From Blautia_A aquisgranensis (GTDB lineage Bacteria; Bacillota; Clostridia; Lachnospirales; Lachnospiraceae), in NCBI RefSeq assembly GCF_040096615.1, contig NZ_JBBMEJ010000002.1, forward strand, positions 186,001 through 250,000: 64,000 nt of DNA, read 5' to 3'. The notes under the pieces are model-generated. The model searched no databases, was not told where the DNA came from, and was given only the letters and a program-made list of their open reading frames with translations. Made by a program: the position numbers and the translations under genes. The stretch's first letter is position 1. Each line of letters opens with the position of its first letter. Below are positions 43,460 to 52,150 of this stretch, in pieces.

Positions 43460-43505
43460 AAGAGCGTGTCTCCGTGGAGTTTGCCATGGGATGCGCTCTT
43501 TTTCG
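43460..43505 (+). terminator. Riboswitch-controlled terminator
   Basis: AAGAGCG (43460-43466) pairs with CGCTCTT (43494-43500), followed by T5. It lies 5 bases after the aptamer, as an expression platform should. Confidence 0.85.
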
Positions 43506-43664
43506 ATGCAGGGATGGAACTGGGATGATCCGGCAATGTGTTGCGGATATGAAGGTGACAGAGATTGCATGTGGAGCTTCTGCGGCGAGCGGGCAGGAAG
43601 GGGAGCGCCTTAATGTCTGGCAGGAGAGTGATATTCCGGAGGATTTTTCCGGAAGGATCATGTA

Positions 43665-43760
43665 AGCGATGGGAATCCGTGTTTTCGGAGTGAGAGGAAG
43701 TAAGGGAACTTCGACCGCCAAAAGTTATTGGCAGACTGCCGTAGCCGGGATATTTTTGCC
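43665..43760 (+). ncRNA. Second, divergent TPP-riboswitch-like element
   Basis: TGGGAATCC...GGAGTGAGAGGAAG...ACTTCGACCG keeps the pyrimidine-sensing half of the thi-box: TGAGAGGAAG and CTTCGACCG are identical to the first copy. CTGAGA has become GTGAGA. The pyrophosphate-sensing half is replaced: instead of CTGATTTGGGTAATGCC it has GCCAAAAGTTATTGGC, then GGCAGACTGCC, and ends with CCGGGAT. It lies between the terminator and thiW. Confidence 0.55.
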
Positions 43761-43808
43761 TGGGCTCCGACAGGGCTCTGCCTGATATTTCAGGGAGGAA
43801 AAAACACT

Positions 43809-44363
43809 ATGGAAAAACAAAGGATGCACACGCTTCGTATGGTAATGCTGGCAATGATGGTTGCGATCGGTGTCGTTATTTCACCGATTCTGAGGATTGA
43901 GGGAATGTGCCCCACGGCGCATCTTGTCAATATCGTATGCTCGGTTCTGATGGGACCGTGGTACTCACTTCTCTGCGCGACCATGATCGGCGTGATCCGT
44001 ATGATGTTTATGGGAATCCCGCCACTTGCACTGACAGGTGCAGTATTTGGCGCGTTTCTTTCAGGTGTGTTCTACAGACTTTCCAAAGGTAAGATCATCT
44101 GTGCGGTGATCGGTGAGATCTTTGGAACAGGTATCATCGGGTCCATGGTTTCTTATCCGGTGATGGCATTCCTGATGGGAAGAGGCGGACTGACAGCATT
44201 TTATTATACGCCGATGTTCCTTGCAGCAACCACAATGGGAGGATGTGTTGCCTATATTTTCCTGAAGGCTCTGAGTAAAGCAGGCCTTCTGGTGAAATTC
44301 CAGGCAGCTTTGGGTTCAAAAACATATGAGACAAAGAATTTTACAACTGCGAAAGCGAATTAA
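43809..44363 (+). CDS. thiW: ThiW, ECF transporter S component for the thiazole precursor
   Basis: This 184-aa membrane protein with about five helices has the ThiW pattern: MVMLAMMVAIGVVISPILRIEG, PTAHLVNIVCSVLMGPWYSLLCA, and MGIPPLALTGAVFGAFLSG. It is the substrate-binding part of an energy-coupling-factor importer for hydroxyethylthiazole. The shared ATPase module is encoded elsewhere. ATG 43809 has GGGAGG upstream; the frame's earlier ATG at 43728 falls in the riboswitch region. It overlaps thiM by 38 bases. Confidence 0.93.
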   Translation: MEKQRMHTLRMVMLAMMVAIGVVISPILRIEGMCPTAHLVNIVCSVLMGPWYSLLCATMIGVIRMMFMGIPPLALTGAVFGAFLSGVFYRLSKGKIICAVIGEIFGTGIIGSMVSYPVMAFLMGRGGLTAFYYTPMFLAATTMGGCVAYIFLKALSKAGLLVKFQAALGSKTYETKNFTTAKAN

Positions 44364-45228
44364 AGAAGAAAAGCCTCTGATCCATTGCATCACCAATCCG
44401 ATCTCGATCCATGACTGTGCCAACGTGGTCCTTGCAGTAGGTGCAAGGCCGATCATGGCGGAGCATCCGGCAGAGGTGACAGATATTACGGCATCGGCCG
44501 GTGCGCTGATGCTGAATCTCGGGAATATTACCGATGCCAGGATCGAGTCAATGAAGCGTTCTATGAAAACAGCGATGGAAAATAAGATTCCGGTTCTGCT
44601 GGACCTGGTAGGGGTTGCCTGCAGTGATCTCAGGCTGGATCTGGCACGGGAGCTTTTAAGGATCGGTCATCCGGCAGTGCTGAAAGGAAATATGTCAGAG
44701 CTTCTGGCTGTTTCCGGGCTGCCGTCCCATGCGATCGGGATCGATGCGGGTGTAGAGGATGCCCTGACTGAGGAAAATATCGATGGAGTCAGTGAGGTGC
44801 TTAAGGCTTTTTCAAGGAGTAATCAGGCAATCGTGCTGGCTACCGGGAAACAGGATTTTGTTACAGATGGTGAACGGATTGTTCTGGTACAAAATGGCAG
44901 TGCGGCGCTATCCGGGATCACAGGAACCGGCTGTATGGTCGGTGCACTGACTGCGGCGTTTTTGCCGGGGTGCGAAGATAATATTGCGAAAGAGATGACG
45001 GACAGTATAGAGACAGGTGTCTGGTCTGTTGGTGAGATGGGATTAAATGGGAGATCCGGAAATTATCTGGCTGCGGCAGTTCTTGGTACTGCACTTATGG
45101 GTATCGCCGGTGAGGAGGCAAAGAAGATTTCCCGCGGTCCGGGAAGCTTTCAGGCAAATCTGCTGGATGAGATCTATGGGCTTTCGGATCGGCAGCTGCT
45201 GGATTTGCTGAAGATTGAAATGTACTGA
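44326..45228 (+). CDS. thiM: Hydroxyethylthiazole kinase
   Basis: This 300-aa ribokinase-fold enzyme phosphorylates the thiazole imported by ThiW. Motifs: PLIHCITNPISIHDCANVVLA, RPIMAEHPAEV, VLLDLVGVACSDLR, and LSGITGTGCMVGALTAAF, with the catalytic cysteine/GTGC loop. The start inside thiW gives translational coupling. It provides one of the two substrates of ThiE. Confidence 0.95.
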   Translation: MRQRILQLRKRIKEEKPLIHCITNPISIHDCANVVLAVGARPIMAEHPAEVTDITASAGALMLNLGNITDARIESMKRSMKTAMENKIPVLLDLVGVACSDLRLDLARELLRIGHPAVLKGNMSELLAVSGLPSHAIGIDAGVEDALTEENIDGVSEVLKAFSRSNQAIVLATGKQDFVTDGERIVLVQNGSAALSGITGTGCMVGALTAAFLPGCEDNIAKEMTDSIETGVWSVGEMGLNGRSGNYLAAAVLGTALMGIAGEEAKKISRGPGSFQANLLDEIYGLSDRQLLDLLKIEMY

Positions 45229-45244
45229 AAAAGAGGGGATCAGG

Positions 45245-45886
45245 ATGGATAGAAAAGATTTGGATGTAACGTTGTATCTGGTGACGGATAGCTCTTATCA
45301 TACGGAGGAGTCTTTGCTCCGTACGGTTGAGGAGGCCTGTAAGGGTGGTGTGACTCTGGTTCAGCTTCGTGAGAAGAATAAGGGTGGACGTGAGTATCTG
45401 GATAAGGCTTTTAAGGTGAAGGAGATCACAGATCGTTATCAGGTGCCGCTGATCATTGATGATCGTGTGGATGTGGCACTGGCCTGTGATGCTGCCGGTG
45501 TGCATGTTGGGGCTTCTGATATTCCGGTTGCTGTGGCAAGGAAGCTGATGGGACCGGATAAGATCGTGGGAGCTACTGCCAAGACGGTGGAGGCTGCTGT
45601 GAAGGCTTATGAGGATGGTGCGGATTATCTTGGTGTGGGGGCGATTTATCCTACTACTACTAAGGTTGTGACGATCCTTACCAAGGTTTCTACATTGAAG
45701 GATATCTGTGAGGCGGTTCCGATTCCGGCGGTTGCGATCGGGGGATTGAATGCCGGGAATATGGATGTGCTTGAGGGCGCAGGCATGAGTGGTATGGCGG
45801 TTGTTTCTGCGATCATGAAGGCAGAGGATCCAGAGAAGAATGCGCGGGAGCTGAAGGAGAAGATTGTTGCTTTGATGGGAAAGTAA
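45245..45886 (+). CDS. thiE: Thiamine-phosphate synthase
   Basis: This 213-aa TIM-barrel enzyme joins HMP-PP and thiazole phosphate to thiamine phosphate. Motifs: LYLVTDSSYHTEESLL, TLVQLREKNKGGREYL, VPLIIDDRVDVALACDAAGVHVG, GATAKTVEAAVKAYEDGADYLGVGAIYPTTTK and IPAVAIGGLNAGN. ATG 45245 has AGAGGGGATCAGG upstream. HMP supply genes (thiC, thiD) are not in the window, so this operon covers the thiazole-salvage branch. Confidence 0.95.
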   Translation: MDRKDLDVTLYLVTDSSYHTEESLLRTVEEACKGGVTLVQLREKNKGGREYLDKAFKVKEITDRYQVPLIIDDRVDVALACDAAGVHVGASDIPVAVARKLMGPDKIVGATAKTVEAAVKAYEDGADYLGVGAIYPTTTKVVTILTKVSTLKDICEAVPIPAVAIGGLNAGNMDVLEGAGMSGMAVVSAIMKAEDPEKNARELKEKIVALMGK

Positions 45887-45958
45887 TTCACGAAATGGGT
45901 GAAGAATGGTGGTGGATTACACCACCGGCAGATCAGGAATGAGATATCAATGAGTACT

Positions 45959-45994
45959 AAAAGGAGACTTGCCACAGTGCAGGTCTCCTTTTAT
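45959..45994 (+). terminator. Terminator of the thi operon
   Basis: AAAAGGAGAC (45959-45968) pairs with GTCTCCTTTT (45983-45992). A second hairpin, GGTGGT/ACCACC, precedes it near 45909-45927. Confidence 0.85.
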
Positions 45995-46032
45995 AATGGA
46001 AGAAATGTGATAAGAAAAGAAGGGAAAGATAC

Positions 46033-49000
46033 ATGCTTAAACGAACAGCCATCCGGGCACTTTGTAATACAACGGCATATCAGAGAGGCCTTGATATTTA
46101 CCGTACCGGAAAGAGAATCCAGTCTTTGGATATTAAGTCTGAAGGAGCTGTGGATAAGATATCCGCAGCGGTGAAGGGAAGTGGGCGTAATGTATACAAT
46201 ACAGGCTTTCAGTATGATACAGAAGCGGATCGCATAAAAAAAGTATATTGTGACTGCCCGGCATTTCGCAGCTATTCAGGGATCTGTAAGCATTGCGTTG
46301 CAGTGCTTCTGGAGTATGGAGACCGTAAGGCTTATGAGCGTGTGGAAGTCCGTAAACAACAGGATGAAGATCAGAAACTGGCAGGGATATTTAGCGGAAC
46401 AGAATTTCCGGCTGCTGTATCCGGATCTGGGCAGCCTGCAACGAAAACCACCGTTGAGTTAAAAAGTATTCTTAATCGTCAGATGTACAGCCGTATGCTC
46501 CCATTTTCCGGGGATCCGTATTTTGGCAGGGTGGAGCTGGAAACCTGTCTGAAATTCAATTCTGTGGGAAATTGCTTTACTGTGGAATTCCGCATTGGCT
46601 GTGAGAAAAAATATATCCTTAAGGATGTGCTGGCCTTTGTGTGGAACCTGGATCATAATGAGAAGGTTTCTTATGGGAAAAATCTGGAATTTATCCATTC
46701 AGATGAAGCCTTTTCGGAGAAATCCAGAGGCGTGCTGTCATTTATCCGGGAATGGGTTGAAAATCATCACGGCACTTACATGGCCAGGTATGAACAGCTG
46801 AAAAAAATAACTACAGAGGTAAAGGTGAGGGATCTTACCGTTGACAGAAAAGAACTTGAAGATCTGCTTCTTATACTTGGTGAAAATAGTTTCAAGTTTA
46901 AAATGAACAATGATCCGGAAACAACATGGCATGCTGTCAGAGAAATTCCGGACAGAATACTGACGATACGGAAGAAAGATCAGGGATTATCTCTGGAAAT
47001 CCCACCTGTATACAGTGTAACAGGCATACGGTATCATATGTATTTTGATAATGCGAAGGTATATCTGGTTTCCAGGCAGGAGCTTGGGGTAGTGGAGGAA
47101 TTTGCCACCTGTCTGGAGCGGCTTCCGGCAGGCAGAGGCTTTATTGATGAGCCGGATATGTCTGCGTTTGTGAGAGAAATGCTTCCTTCCCTGGAAAAAT
47201 TTTTCCACTGTGATCTCAGGGATTTCCCGGAAAAAACAGGTCTTGAATGCTATAAGGCTGCATATGAGATCTATCTGGATGCACCGGAGCGTGACTGGAT
47301 TACCTGTAAGGCGTTTTCTGTTTACGGGAAGGATAAATTTTCGGTTTTTGACAGAGATGTGTCTGCCTGCACCAGGGATATTCCCGGGGAGATGGGCGTA
47401 TTTGTGCTGTTGTCGAAGTATTTTAACGGATATGATGCACAGAGGATGGAGCTGGCATTGGATTGCCGTACCGGGGAATATGAAAATTTAAACGGAGAAG
47501 ACGCGTCTGTGAATATGGACAGCTCCGAAGAAAAACTCTACCAGCTCCTCAAAGAGGGCATCCCTGCCATGCAGAAAATCGGGACAGTCTACATTTCCCA
47601 GGCAATCAGGCAGATGCGTGTAATGAAAATGCCCGGAATCCGTCTTGGTGTGTCTCTTTCAGCCGGACTTCTGAACCTGGATCTGGATGTGGAGGGGATG
47701 GATCAGGCGCAGCTTTTTGATATCCTTTCCAGGTACGACCGCAGAAAAAAATATTTCCGTCTGAAGGATGGCAGCTTTTTGGATATTTCCGATGGTCAGC
47801 TCCGGGAATTTTCTGTTCTGAAGGATGGAATGCAGATCAGTGACAGTGAACTGAAAAAAGGAAAGACTCAGGTTCCGGCTTACCGTGCCATGTATCTGGA
47901 CAGTCAGCTGAAGAGAGGCGATCTGATCAAGGTAGAGAAGGATAATACCTTCCGTGCGTTGATCCGGAACATGCAGACAATGGAGGAACATAAATTTCAG
48001 ATTCCCAGGGAGCAGGAAAAAATCCTTCGGGGCTATCAGAAAGAGGGCTTTTACTGGATCAAAACCCTGAAGCATAATCAGTTTGGAGGGATCCTGGCAG
48101 ATGATATGGGACTTGGAAAAACTCTCCAGGTGATTGCGTTTCTCTGGTCGGAATTTCAGGAGTCCAGACCAGGAGAAAACAGACGTGCGCTTGTGGTAAC
48201 GCCTGCTTCGCTTGTGTTTAACTGGATGAGCGAGATCGAACGTTTTGCTCCGGGACTTCCGGCTACCGTTGTCGCCGGTGATGTGAAGGAACGGAAGAAT
48301 CTGATCAGAAATGCGGGAGGACGGGAAGTTCTGATCACTTCCTATGACCTTCTGAAACGGGATCTGAAGGCGTACCAGAAGCTGGATTTTGCTGTGCAGA
48401 TCATTGATGAGGCTCAGTATATCAAGAATCACGGGACACAGGCCGCGAAAGCTGTGAAGGAGGTACGGTCGGAATTTCGTCTGGCGCTGACTGGAACACC
48501 GGTGGAGAACAGGCTGAGTGAGCTGTGGAGTATTTTTGATTTTCTGATGCCGGGTTTCCTTTATTCTTACGAAAAATTTCGTAAGGAAATCGAGCTTCCG
48601 GCTGTGCAGTACAGCAATTCGGATGCAATGCAACGCCTGCAGAAAATGATCCGGCCTTTTGTGCTGCGGAGATTGAAGAGGGATGTGCTGAAGGATCTTC
48701 CGGATAAGCTTGAAAAAGATATGTTTTCTCCGCTGGAAAGCGAGCAGAAGGAGCTGTATGAGGCTCATACGGAACGGCTCCGGCTAATGCTGGGAATGCA
48801 GTCCGATGCGGAATTCCGTACCTCCAAGCTGCAGATCCTTGCGGAGATCACAAGGCTGCGGCAGATCTGCTGTTATCCGGGACTGGTATATGAAGGATAC
48901 AAAGGGAATTCTTCCAAGCTGGAGATGTGCATGGAGCTGGTTCAGAATGCGGTGAACGGCGGACATAAGATCCTGCTTTTTTCCCAGTTTACCACCATGC

Positions 49001-49428
49001 TGGATGTGCTGGCTGTTCGTCTGAAAAAAGCAAAGGTTTCTTTTTATATGCTGACGGGGGCTACTTCCAAGGAAAAACGTGCGCAGATGGTACAGGCATT
49101 TAATGAAGACGATACTTCTGTTTTCTGCATTTCATTGAAAGCAGGAGGAACAGGCTTAAATCTTACTGCGGCAGATATCGTGATCCATTATGATCCCTGG
49201 TGGAATCTTGCCGTGCAGAACCAGGCCACAGACCGAGCCCATCGCATTGGCCAGAAGAATGTTGTCAGTGTTTACCGGCTTTTTATGAAAGACACCATAG
49301 AAGAACGCATTCGCGCTTTACAGGAAATGAAACGGGAACTGGCTGACGAGATCTTAAGCGGAGAGGGAATCGGACAGGCTTTGATCAGCAGAGAGGAAGT
49401 ACTGGAGCTGCTTGGAAAGCGAGAATAG
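46033..49428 (+). CDS. SNF2-family helicase with SWIM zinc finger
   Basis: This 1131-aa protein has an N-terminal SWIM zinc finger (YCDCPAFRSYSGICKHCVAVLL, Cys/Cys...Cys-His-Cys, near residues 75-97), a SNF2-helicase-associated middle part, and a full SNF2 motor: ADDMGLGKTLQ (motif I), IDEAQYIKN (II), LTGTPVENRLSELWSI (III), LLFSQFTTMLDVL, and ATDRAHRIGQ (VI). Such proteins move along DNA in repair or transcription and are also seen in defence contexts. No methylase or phospholipase partner is adjacent, so a housekeeping role is more likely. Confidence 0.93.
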   Translation: MLKRTAIRALCNTTAYQRGLDIYRTGKRIQSLDIKSEGAVDKISAAVKGSGRNVYNTGFQYDTEADRIKKVYCDCPAFRSYSGICKHCVAVLLEYGDRKAYERVEVRKQQDEDQKLAGIFSGTEFPAAVSGSGQPATKTTVELKSILNRQMYSRMLPFSGDPYFGRVELETCLKFNSVGNCFTVEFRIGCEKKYILKDVLAFVWNLDHNEKVSYGKNLEFIHSDEAFSEKSRGVLSFIREWVENHHGTYMARYEQLKKITTEVKVRDLTVDRKELEDLLLILGENSFKFKMNNDPETTWHAVREIPDRILTIRKKDQGLSLEIPPVYSVTGIRYHMYFDNAKVYLVSRQELGVVEEFATCLERLPAGRGFIDEPDMSAFVREMLPSLEKFFHCDLRDFPEKTGLECYKAAYEIYLDAPERDWITCKAFSVYGKDKFSVFDRDVSACTRDIPGEMGVFVLLSKYFNGYDAQRMELALDCRTGEYENLNGEDASVNMDSSEEKLYQLLKEGIPAMQKIGTVYISQAIRQMRVMKMPGIRLGVSLSAGLLNLDLDVEGMDQAQLFDILSRYDRRKKYFRLKDGSFLDISDGQLREFSVLKDGMQISDSELKKGKTQVPAYRAMYLDSQLKRGDLIKVEKDNTFRALIRNMQTMEEHKFQIPREQEKILRGYQKEGFYWIKTLKHNQFGGILADDMGLGKTLQVIAFLWSEFQESRPGENRRALVVTPASLVFNWMSEIERFAPGLPATVVAGDVKERKNLIRNAGGREVLITSYDLLKRDLKAYQKLDFAVQIIDEAQYIKNHGTQAAKAVKEVRSEFRLALTGTPVENRLSELWSIFDFLMPGFLYSYEKFRKEIELPAVQYSNSDAMQRLQKMIRPFVLRRLKRDVLKDLPDKLEKDMFSPLESEQKELYEAHTERLRLMLGMQSDAEFRTSKLQILAEITRLRQICCYPGLVYEGYKGNSSKLEMCMELVQNAVNGGHKILLFSQFTTMLDVLAVRLKKAKVSFYMLTGATSKEKRAQMVQAFNEDDTSVFCISLKAGGTGLNLTAADIVIHYDPWWNLAVQNQATDRAHRIGQKNVVSVYRLFMKDTIEERIRALQEMKRELADEILSGEGIGQALISREEVLELLGKRE

Positions 49429-49445
49429 TAATGGAAGGAGAACAG

Positions 49446-49586
49446 ATGACAAACTGGAAAGAAAAGGCAAAAGAATGGAATGAAAAATATGATGATATGT
49501 TTGATGAATTTCCGACTACAGAAGCGGAAGCATTTTATAAAAAAGTAGAAAAGTGCAGGAAGAAATCCCATGATAAAAAGAATTAG
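49446..49586 (+). CDS. Small charged protein, 46 aa
   Basis: This short reading frame has a good ribosome binding site (GGAAGGAG, 6-7 bases before ATG 49446) and encodes MTNWKEKAKEWNEKYDDM...EFPTTEAEAFYKKVEKCRKK, a helical Lys/Glu-rich peptide. It begins 17 bases after the SNF2 gene and overlaps the lipoprotein gene by 17 bases, so it is probably translated with both. I do not recognise it. Confidence 0.6.
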   Translation: MTNWKEKAKEWNEKYDDMFDEFPTTEAEAFYKKVEKCRKKSHDKKN

Positions 49587-50058
49587 TATTTTAATTTTAT
49601 GCTGTATAATATTTATCAGCGGATGTAATATGACAGGTCGGGACGATCAGAAGATCAAAAAACTGGATCCTGAAAAATTAAATTCGGAAACAACAGATAT
49701 TAATGACCGTGCAGATTATTATGAGAAATATGTCACGGAGCCCAGTGACCATATGGATGAAGAGGAGCGTTCCAAATACCGTGTAACTCTTCATATGGTT
49801 TATGAAAACGCGGAACAGTACCAGCAGGATATGATCATATTTCTGCGTAATGATAATGTGGTTCAAGGTTCAATGGATGTAGGTGAGCCGGACATCGGAT
49901 TGCTGCCGGGAGTTTTTCGGGTGATTTGCATGATGCTGGAGGGACATGACGCAAACCTGGGAGAAATCGAGATCCTGGAACCTGGAATGGAGTATACCCT
50001 CACTATTGATTATGGTCAGAAAAAAGCGATACTGTCGGATTATAAAAAAAGCAAATAA
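49570..50058 (+). CDS. Lipoprotein of unknown function
   Basis: This 162-aa exported protein has a lipoprotein signal peptide (ISILILCCIIFISGC, lipobox ISGC with Cys19) and a mature domain of mixed strands (YRVTLHMVYENAEQYQQDM, GLLPGVFRVICMMLEG, GMEYTLTIDYGQKKAIL). I find no family motif. The start overlaps the 46-aa gene. Confidence 0.8.
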   Translation: MIKRISILILCCIIFISGCNMTGRDDQKIKKLDPEKLNSETTDINDRADYYEKYVTEPSDHMDEEERSKYRVTLHMVYENAEQYQQDMIIFLRNDNVVQGSMDVGEPDIGLLPGVFRVICMMLEGHDANLGEIEILEPGMEYTLTIDYGQKKAILSDYKKSK

Positions 50059-50081
50059 GTATCGTCTGATTTATAAAAAAT

Positions 50082-50134
50082 CCCCTGTGTGAATGCAGAA
50101 CATGAAATATCTGCTATTCGCACAGGGGAATCTT
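50082..50134. terminator. Bidirectional terminator
   Basis: CCCCTGTGTGAAT (50082-50094) pairs with ATTCGCACAGGGG (50116-50128), 13 pairs with one wobble, followed by a T-rich stretch. It serves the convergent lipoprotein and transporter genes. Confidence 0.88.
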
Positions 50135-51508
50135 TTATGCAAAAAACTTGTCGTACAGACCAAAGAAGAAGATAAACAGAATGATCAGCGGCAGGATATA
50201 AGTGATGTATCCGCGCATCCATTTCCGGATCTTCATGCCTTTTCCGGTGTTGGCTTCTTCTGTGAAGTTTTCCCAGCCCCAGCCCCGTTTGGAAACACAG
50301 AAAAGCAGATATACAAGAGAACCAAGCGGGAGCAGAATGTTGCTTACCAGAAAATCTTCAAGGTCGAGAATTGCGCCGCCGAATACCTTGAGCCAGTCCC
50401 AGGACCATACATTGTATCCAAGTACGCATGGCAGAGACAGAAGGATGATGGCGATGGCATTTACAAGACTGGATTTTTTTCGACTCCAGCCGGTAAGCTC
50501 CATACCGCAGGAAATAATATTTTCAAATACAGCCAGGATGGTAGAGAAAGCTGCAAATGACATAAAGATGAAGAACAGGCTTCCCCACAGTCTTCCAAGC
50601 GGAATGTGGTTGAAAATATTCGGCAGTGTGATGAAGATCAGGCTCGGTCCGGAAGTCTGGTCAACATTGAATGTGAAACATGCCGGGAAAATAATAAGTC
50701 CGGAGGTGATCGCAACAAAAGTATCCAGAAGCGCAATATTCATGGATTCACCAAGCAGTGCATGATCTTTTCCGATGTAGCTTCCGAAGATAGCCATAGC
50801 ACCGATACCAAGGCTGAGAGTAAAGAATGCCTGGTTCATAGCACCGGTAATGGTAGAAATAATACCGATCTCTTTCATGCGCTCGAAATCCGGGATCAGG
50901 TAGAATTTCAGTCCTTCTTTGGCACCATCCATGGTAAAACTGTTGATGGCAAGAACAACCATGATCACAAGAAGAGAGATCATCATAACCTTGGTAACTT
51001 TTTCAAGGCCGTTCTGAAGACCGCGGGAGCAGACAAAAACACCTGCAATAACAACAACGATCATCCAGAATCCCATAGTAACGGGCTGGCCAAGCATGTT
51101 GGTAAACTGTCCTGCAACACCGTCGGAATCAAGTCCCTGGAATTTACCGGTGGCTGTCATATAGAAGTAATTTAGCATCCAGCCTGTAACAGTGGTGTAA
51201 AACATCATCAGGAGATAACATCCGATCAGAGTGATATATCCATGGATGTGCCATTTTTGTCCTGGTTTTTCCAGTGCGTAATATGCTTTGACAGGACTCT
51301 TCTGGCTGGCACGTCCAACAGAAAACTCCATAGTCATAACAGGAAGTCCAAGAAGGGCCAGGAAGATCAGGTAAAACAGTACGAATGTGCCGCCACCGCC
51401 CTGTCCGGCCATGTAAGGGAATTTCCAGACGTTTCCGATTCCGATGGCACAGCCAGCAGAAATCAGAATGAATCCCAGACGGGATCCAAGTTTTTCTCTT
51501 TCTTTCAT
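50135..51508 (-). CDS. Sodium-dependent transporter, NSS/SNF family
   Basis: This is a 457-aa, ~11-helix transporter. Helix 1 carries SAGCAIGIGNVWKFPYMAGQGGGG, the sodium- and substrate-binding signature of LeuT-like amino acid carriers. Other family segments are GLPVMTMEFSVGRAS and MNQAFFTLSLGIGAMAIFGSY. The substrate is probably an amino acid. GAGGTG precedes the start. A long leader with two structured parts (51529-51745) suggests transcript-level control. Confidence 0.92.
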   Translation of the reverse strand: MKEREKLGSRLGFILISAGCAIGIGNVWKFPYMAGQGGGGTFVLFYLIFLALLGLPVMTMEFSVGRASQKSPVKAYYALEKPGQKWHIHGYITLIGCYLLMMFYTTVTGWMLNYFYMTATGKFQGLDSDGVAGQFTNMLGQPVTMGFWMIVVVIAGVFVCSRGLQNGLEKVTKVMMISLLVIMVVLAINSFTMDGAKEGLKFYLIPDFERMKEIGIISTITGAMNQAFFTLSLGIGAMAIFGSYIGKDHALLGESMNIALLDTFVAITSGLIIFPACFTFNVDQTSGPSLIFITLPNIFNHIPLGRLWGSLFFIFMSFAAFSTILAVFENIISCGMELTGWSRKKSSLVNAIAIILLSLPCVLGYNVWSWDWLKVFGGAILDLEDFLVSNILLPLGSLVYLLFCVSKRGWGWENFTEEANTGKGMKIRKWMRGYITYILPLIILFIFFFGLYDKFFA

Positions 51509-51544
51509 AACTCACCTCATATAAATATGTATAGATTAGAGCGT

Positions 51545-51728
51545 GTTTGAAAAATCATTCCTGCCTTACAGAAAGCTTTTTTCAAACATGTTCTGGCAGT
51601 CGGTAATTTTAAGGAGTCTGACATACCGGTATTATTCGGCAGAAAAATTACTTCATGGCAGCAGGGCTTACCGATTTGCTCCCCCATAACTGTCGCTGAG
51701 TTTCTTTCAAGTAATACGCTAAAGTCAC
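51545..51728 (-). ncRNA. Structured leader of the NSS transporter gene
   Basis: On the minus strand ATTACTT (51715-51709) and AAGTAAT (51653-51647) close a domain of about 70 bases containing GGGGGAGC and GCCCTGCTGCC. Further on, GTTTGAAAAA (51587-51577 side) pairs with TTTTTCAAAC (51554-51545) around a 20-base loop. I could not assign it to a riboswitch class. It may be an amino-acid- or ion-responsive leader. Confidence 0.4.
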
Positions 51729-51735
51729 GAAGCTT

Positions 51736-51764
51736 ATTCTACCATATTTCATGATTCTGCACAA
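51736..51764 (-). promoter_or_regulatory. Promoter of the NSS transporter gene
   Basis: On the minus strand TTGTGC (51764-51759) and TAGAAT (51741-51736, 5/6) have a 17-base spacer, giving a leader of about 220 bases. Confidence 0.55.
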
Positions 51765-51792
51765 TAAAAATAACTTGCCCCGCGCCCTTTTC

Positions 51793-51821
51793 TTGTGGAA
51801 AAAAATGCTTCGTGGTATACT
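51793..51821 (+). promoter_or_regulatory. Promoter of the 83-aa gene
   Basis: TTGTGG (51793-51798) and TATACT (51816-51821, 5/6) with a 17-base spacer. A strong hairpin, CTGGCAGAT/ATCTGCCAG (51832-51855), follows near the start of the transcript. Confidence 0.6.
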
Positions 51822-51893
51822 GAAATACAGACTGGCAGATCAGGATATCTGCCAGAAATACACGGAGAATTTTTCCGGAAAGGATCGTGGAGC

Positions 51894-52145
51894 ATGCGTT
51901 TACAGAAAGTACAGGATGCCCTGAATAAGAAAAACATTAAATTCGAATACACAGAGGAAGACGGCTGCGGAAGCCTGGATTTCATGTTCCGTGGACTGAA
52001 GTTCCATGTATGGGAATATGAGGATAATGGCTGGGGAGCCGAGACGAACATCTATGCGGCAGGAAGAAGTGAGGATATTGACGGGGATTATGAGAAAAAG
52101 ATCTCCGCAGAGATCCTTTCCTGGCCGGATATGATAAACAACTGA
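51894..52145 (+). CDS. Small protein of unknown function, 83 aa
   Basis: This 83-aa soluble protein begins at ATG 51894 (MRLQKVQDALNKKNIKFEY) and contains FMFRGLKFHVWEYEDNGWGAETNIY, a beta-rich core. The frame is open further upstream to 51795, but that part overlaps the promoter and hairpin. GGAAAGGA lies 9-12 bases before the start. I recognise no family. Confidence 0.7.
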   Translation: MRLQKVQDALNKKNIKFEYTEEDGCGSLDFMFRGLKFHVWEYEDNGWGAETNIYAAGRSEDIDGDYEKKISAEILSWPDMINN

Positions 52146-52150
52146 ATATT

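Noticed and set aside
43474..43665. 63-codon plus-strand frame between the TPP terminator and the second TPP-like element
   Set aside because: Its start lies inside the terminator hairpin, no ribosome binding site is present and no family pattern is visible. It may be leader or remnant sequence, and I do not call it a gene.
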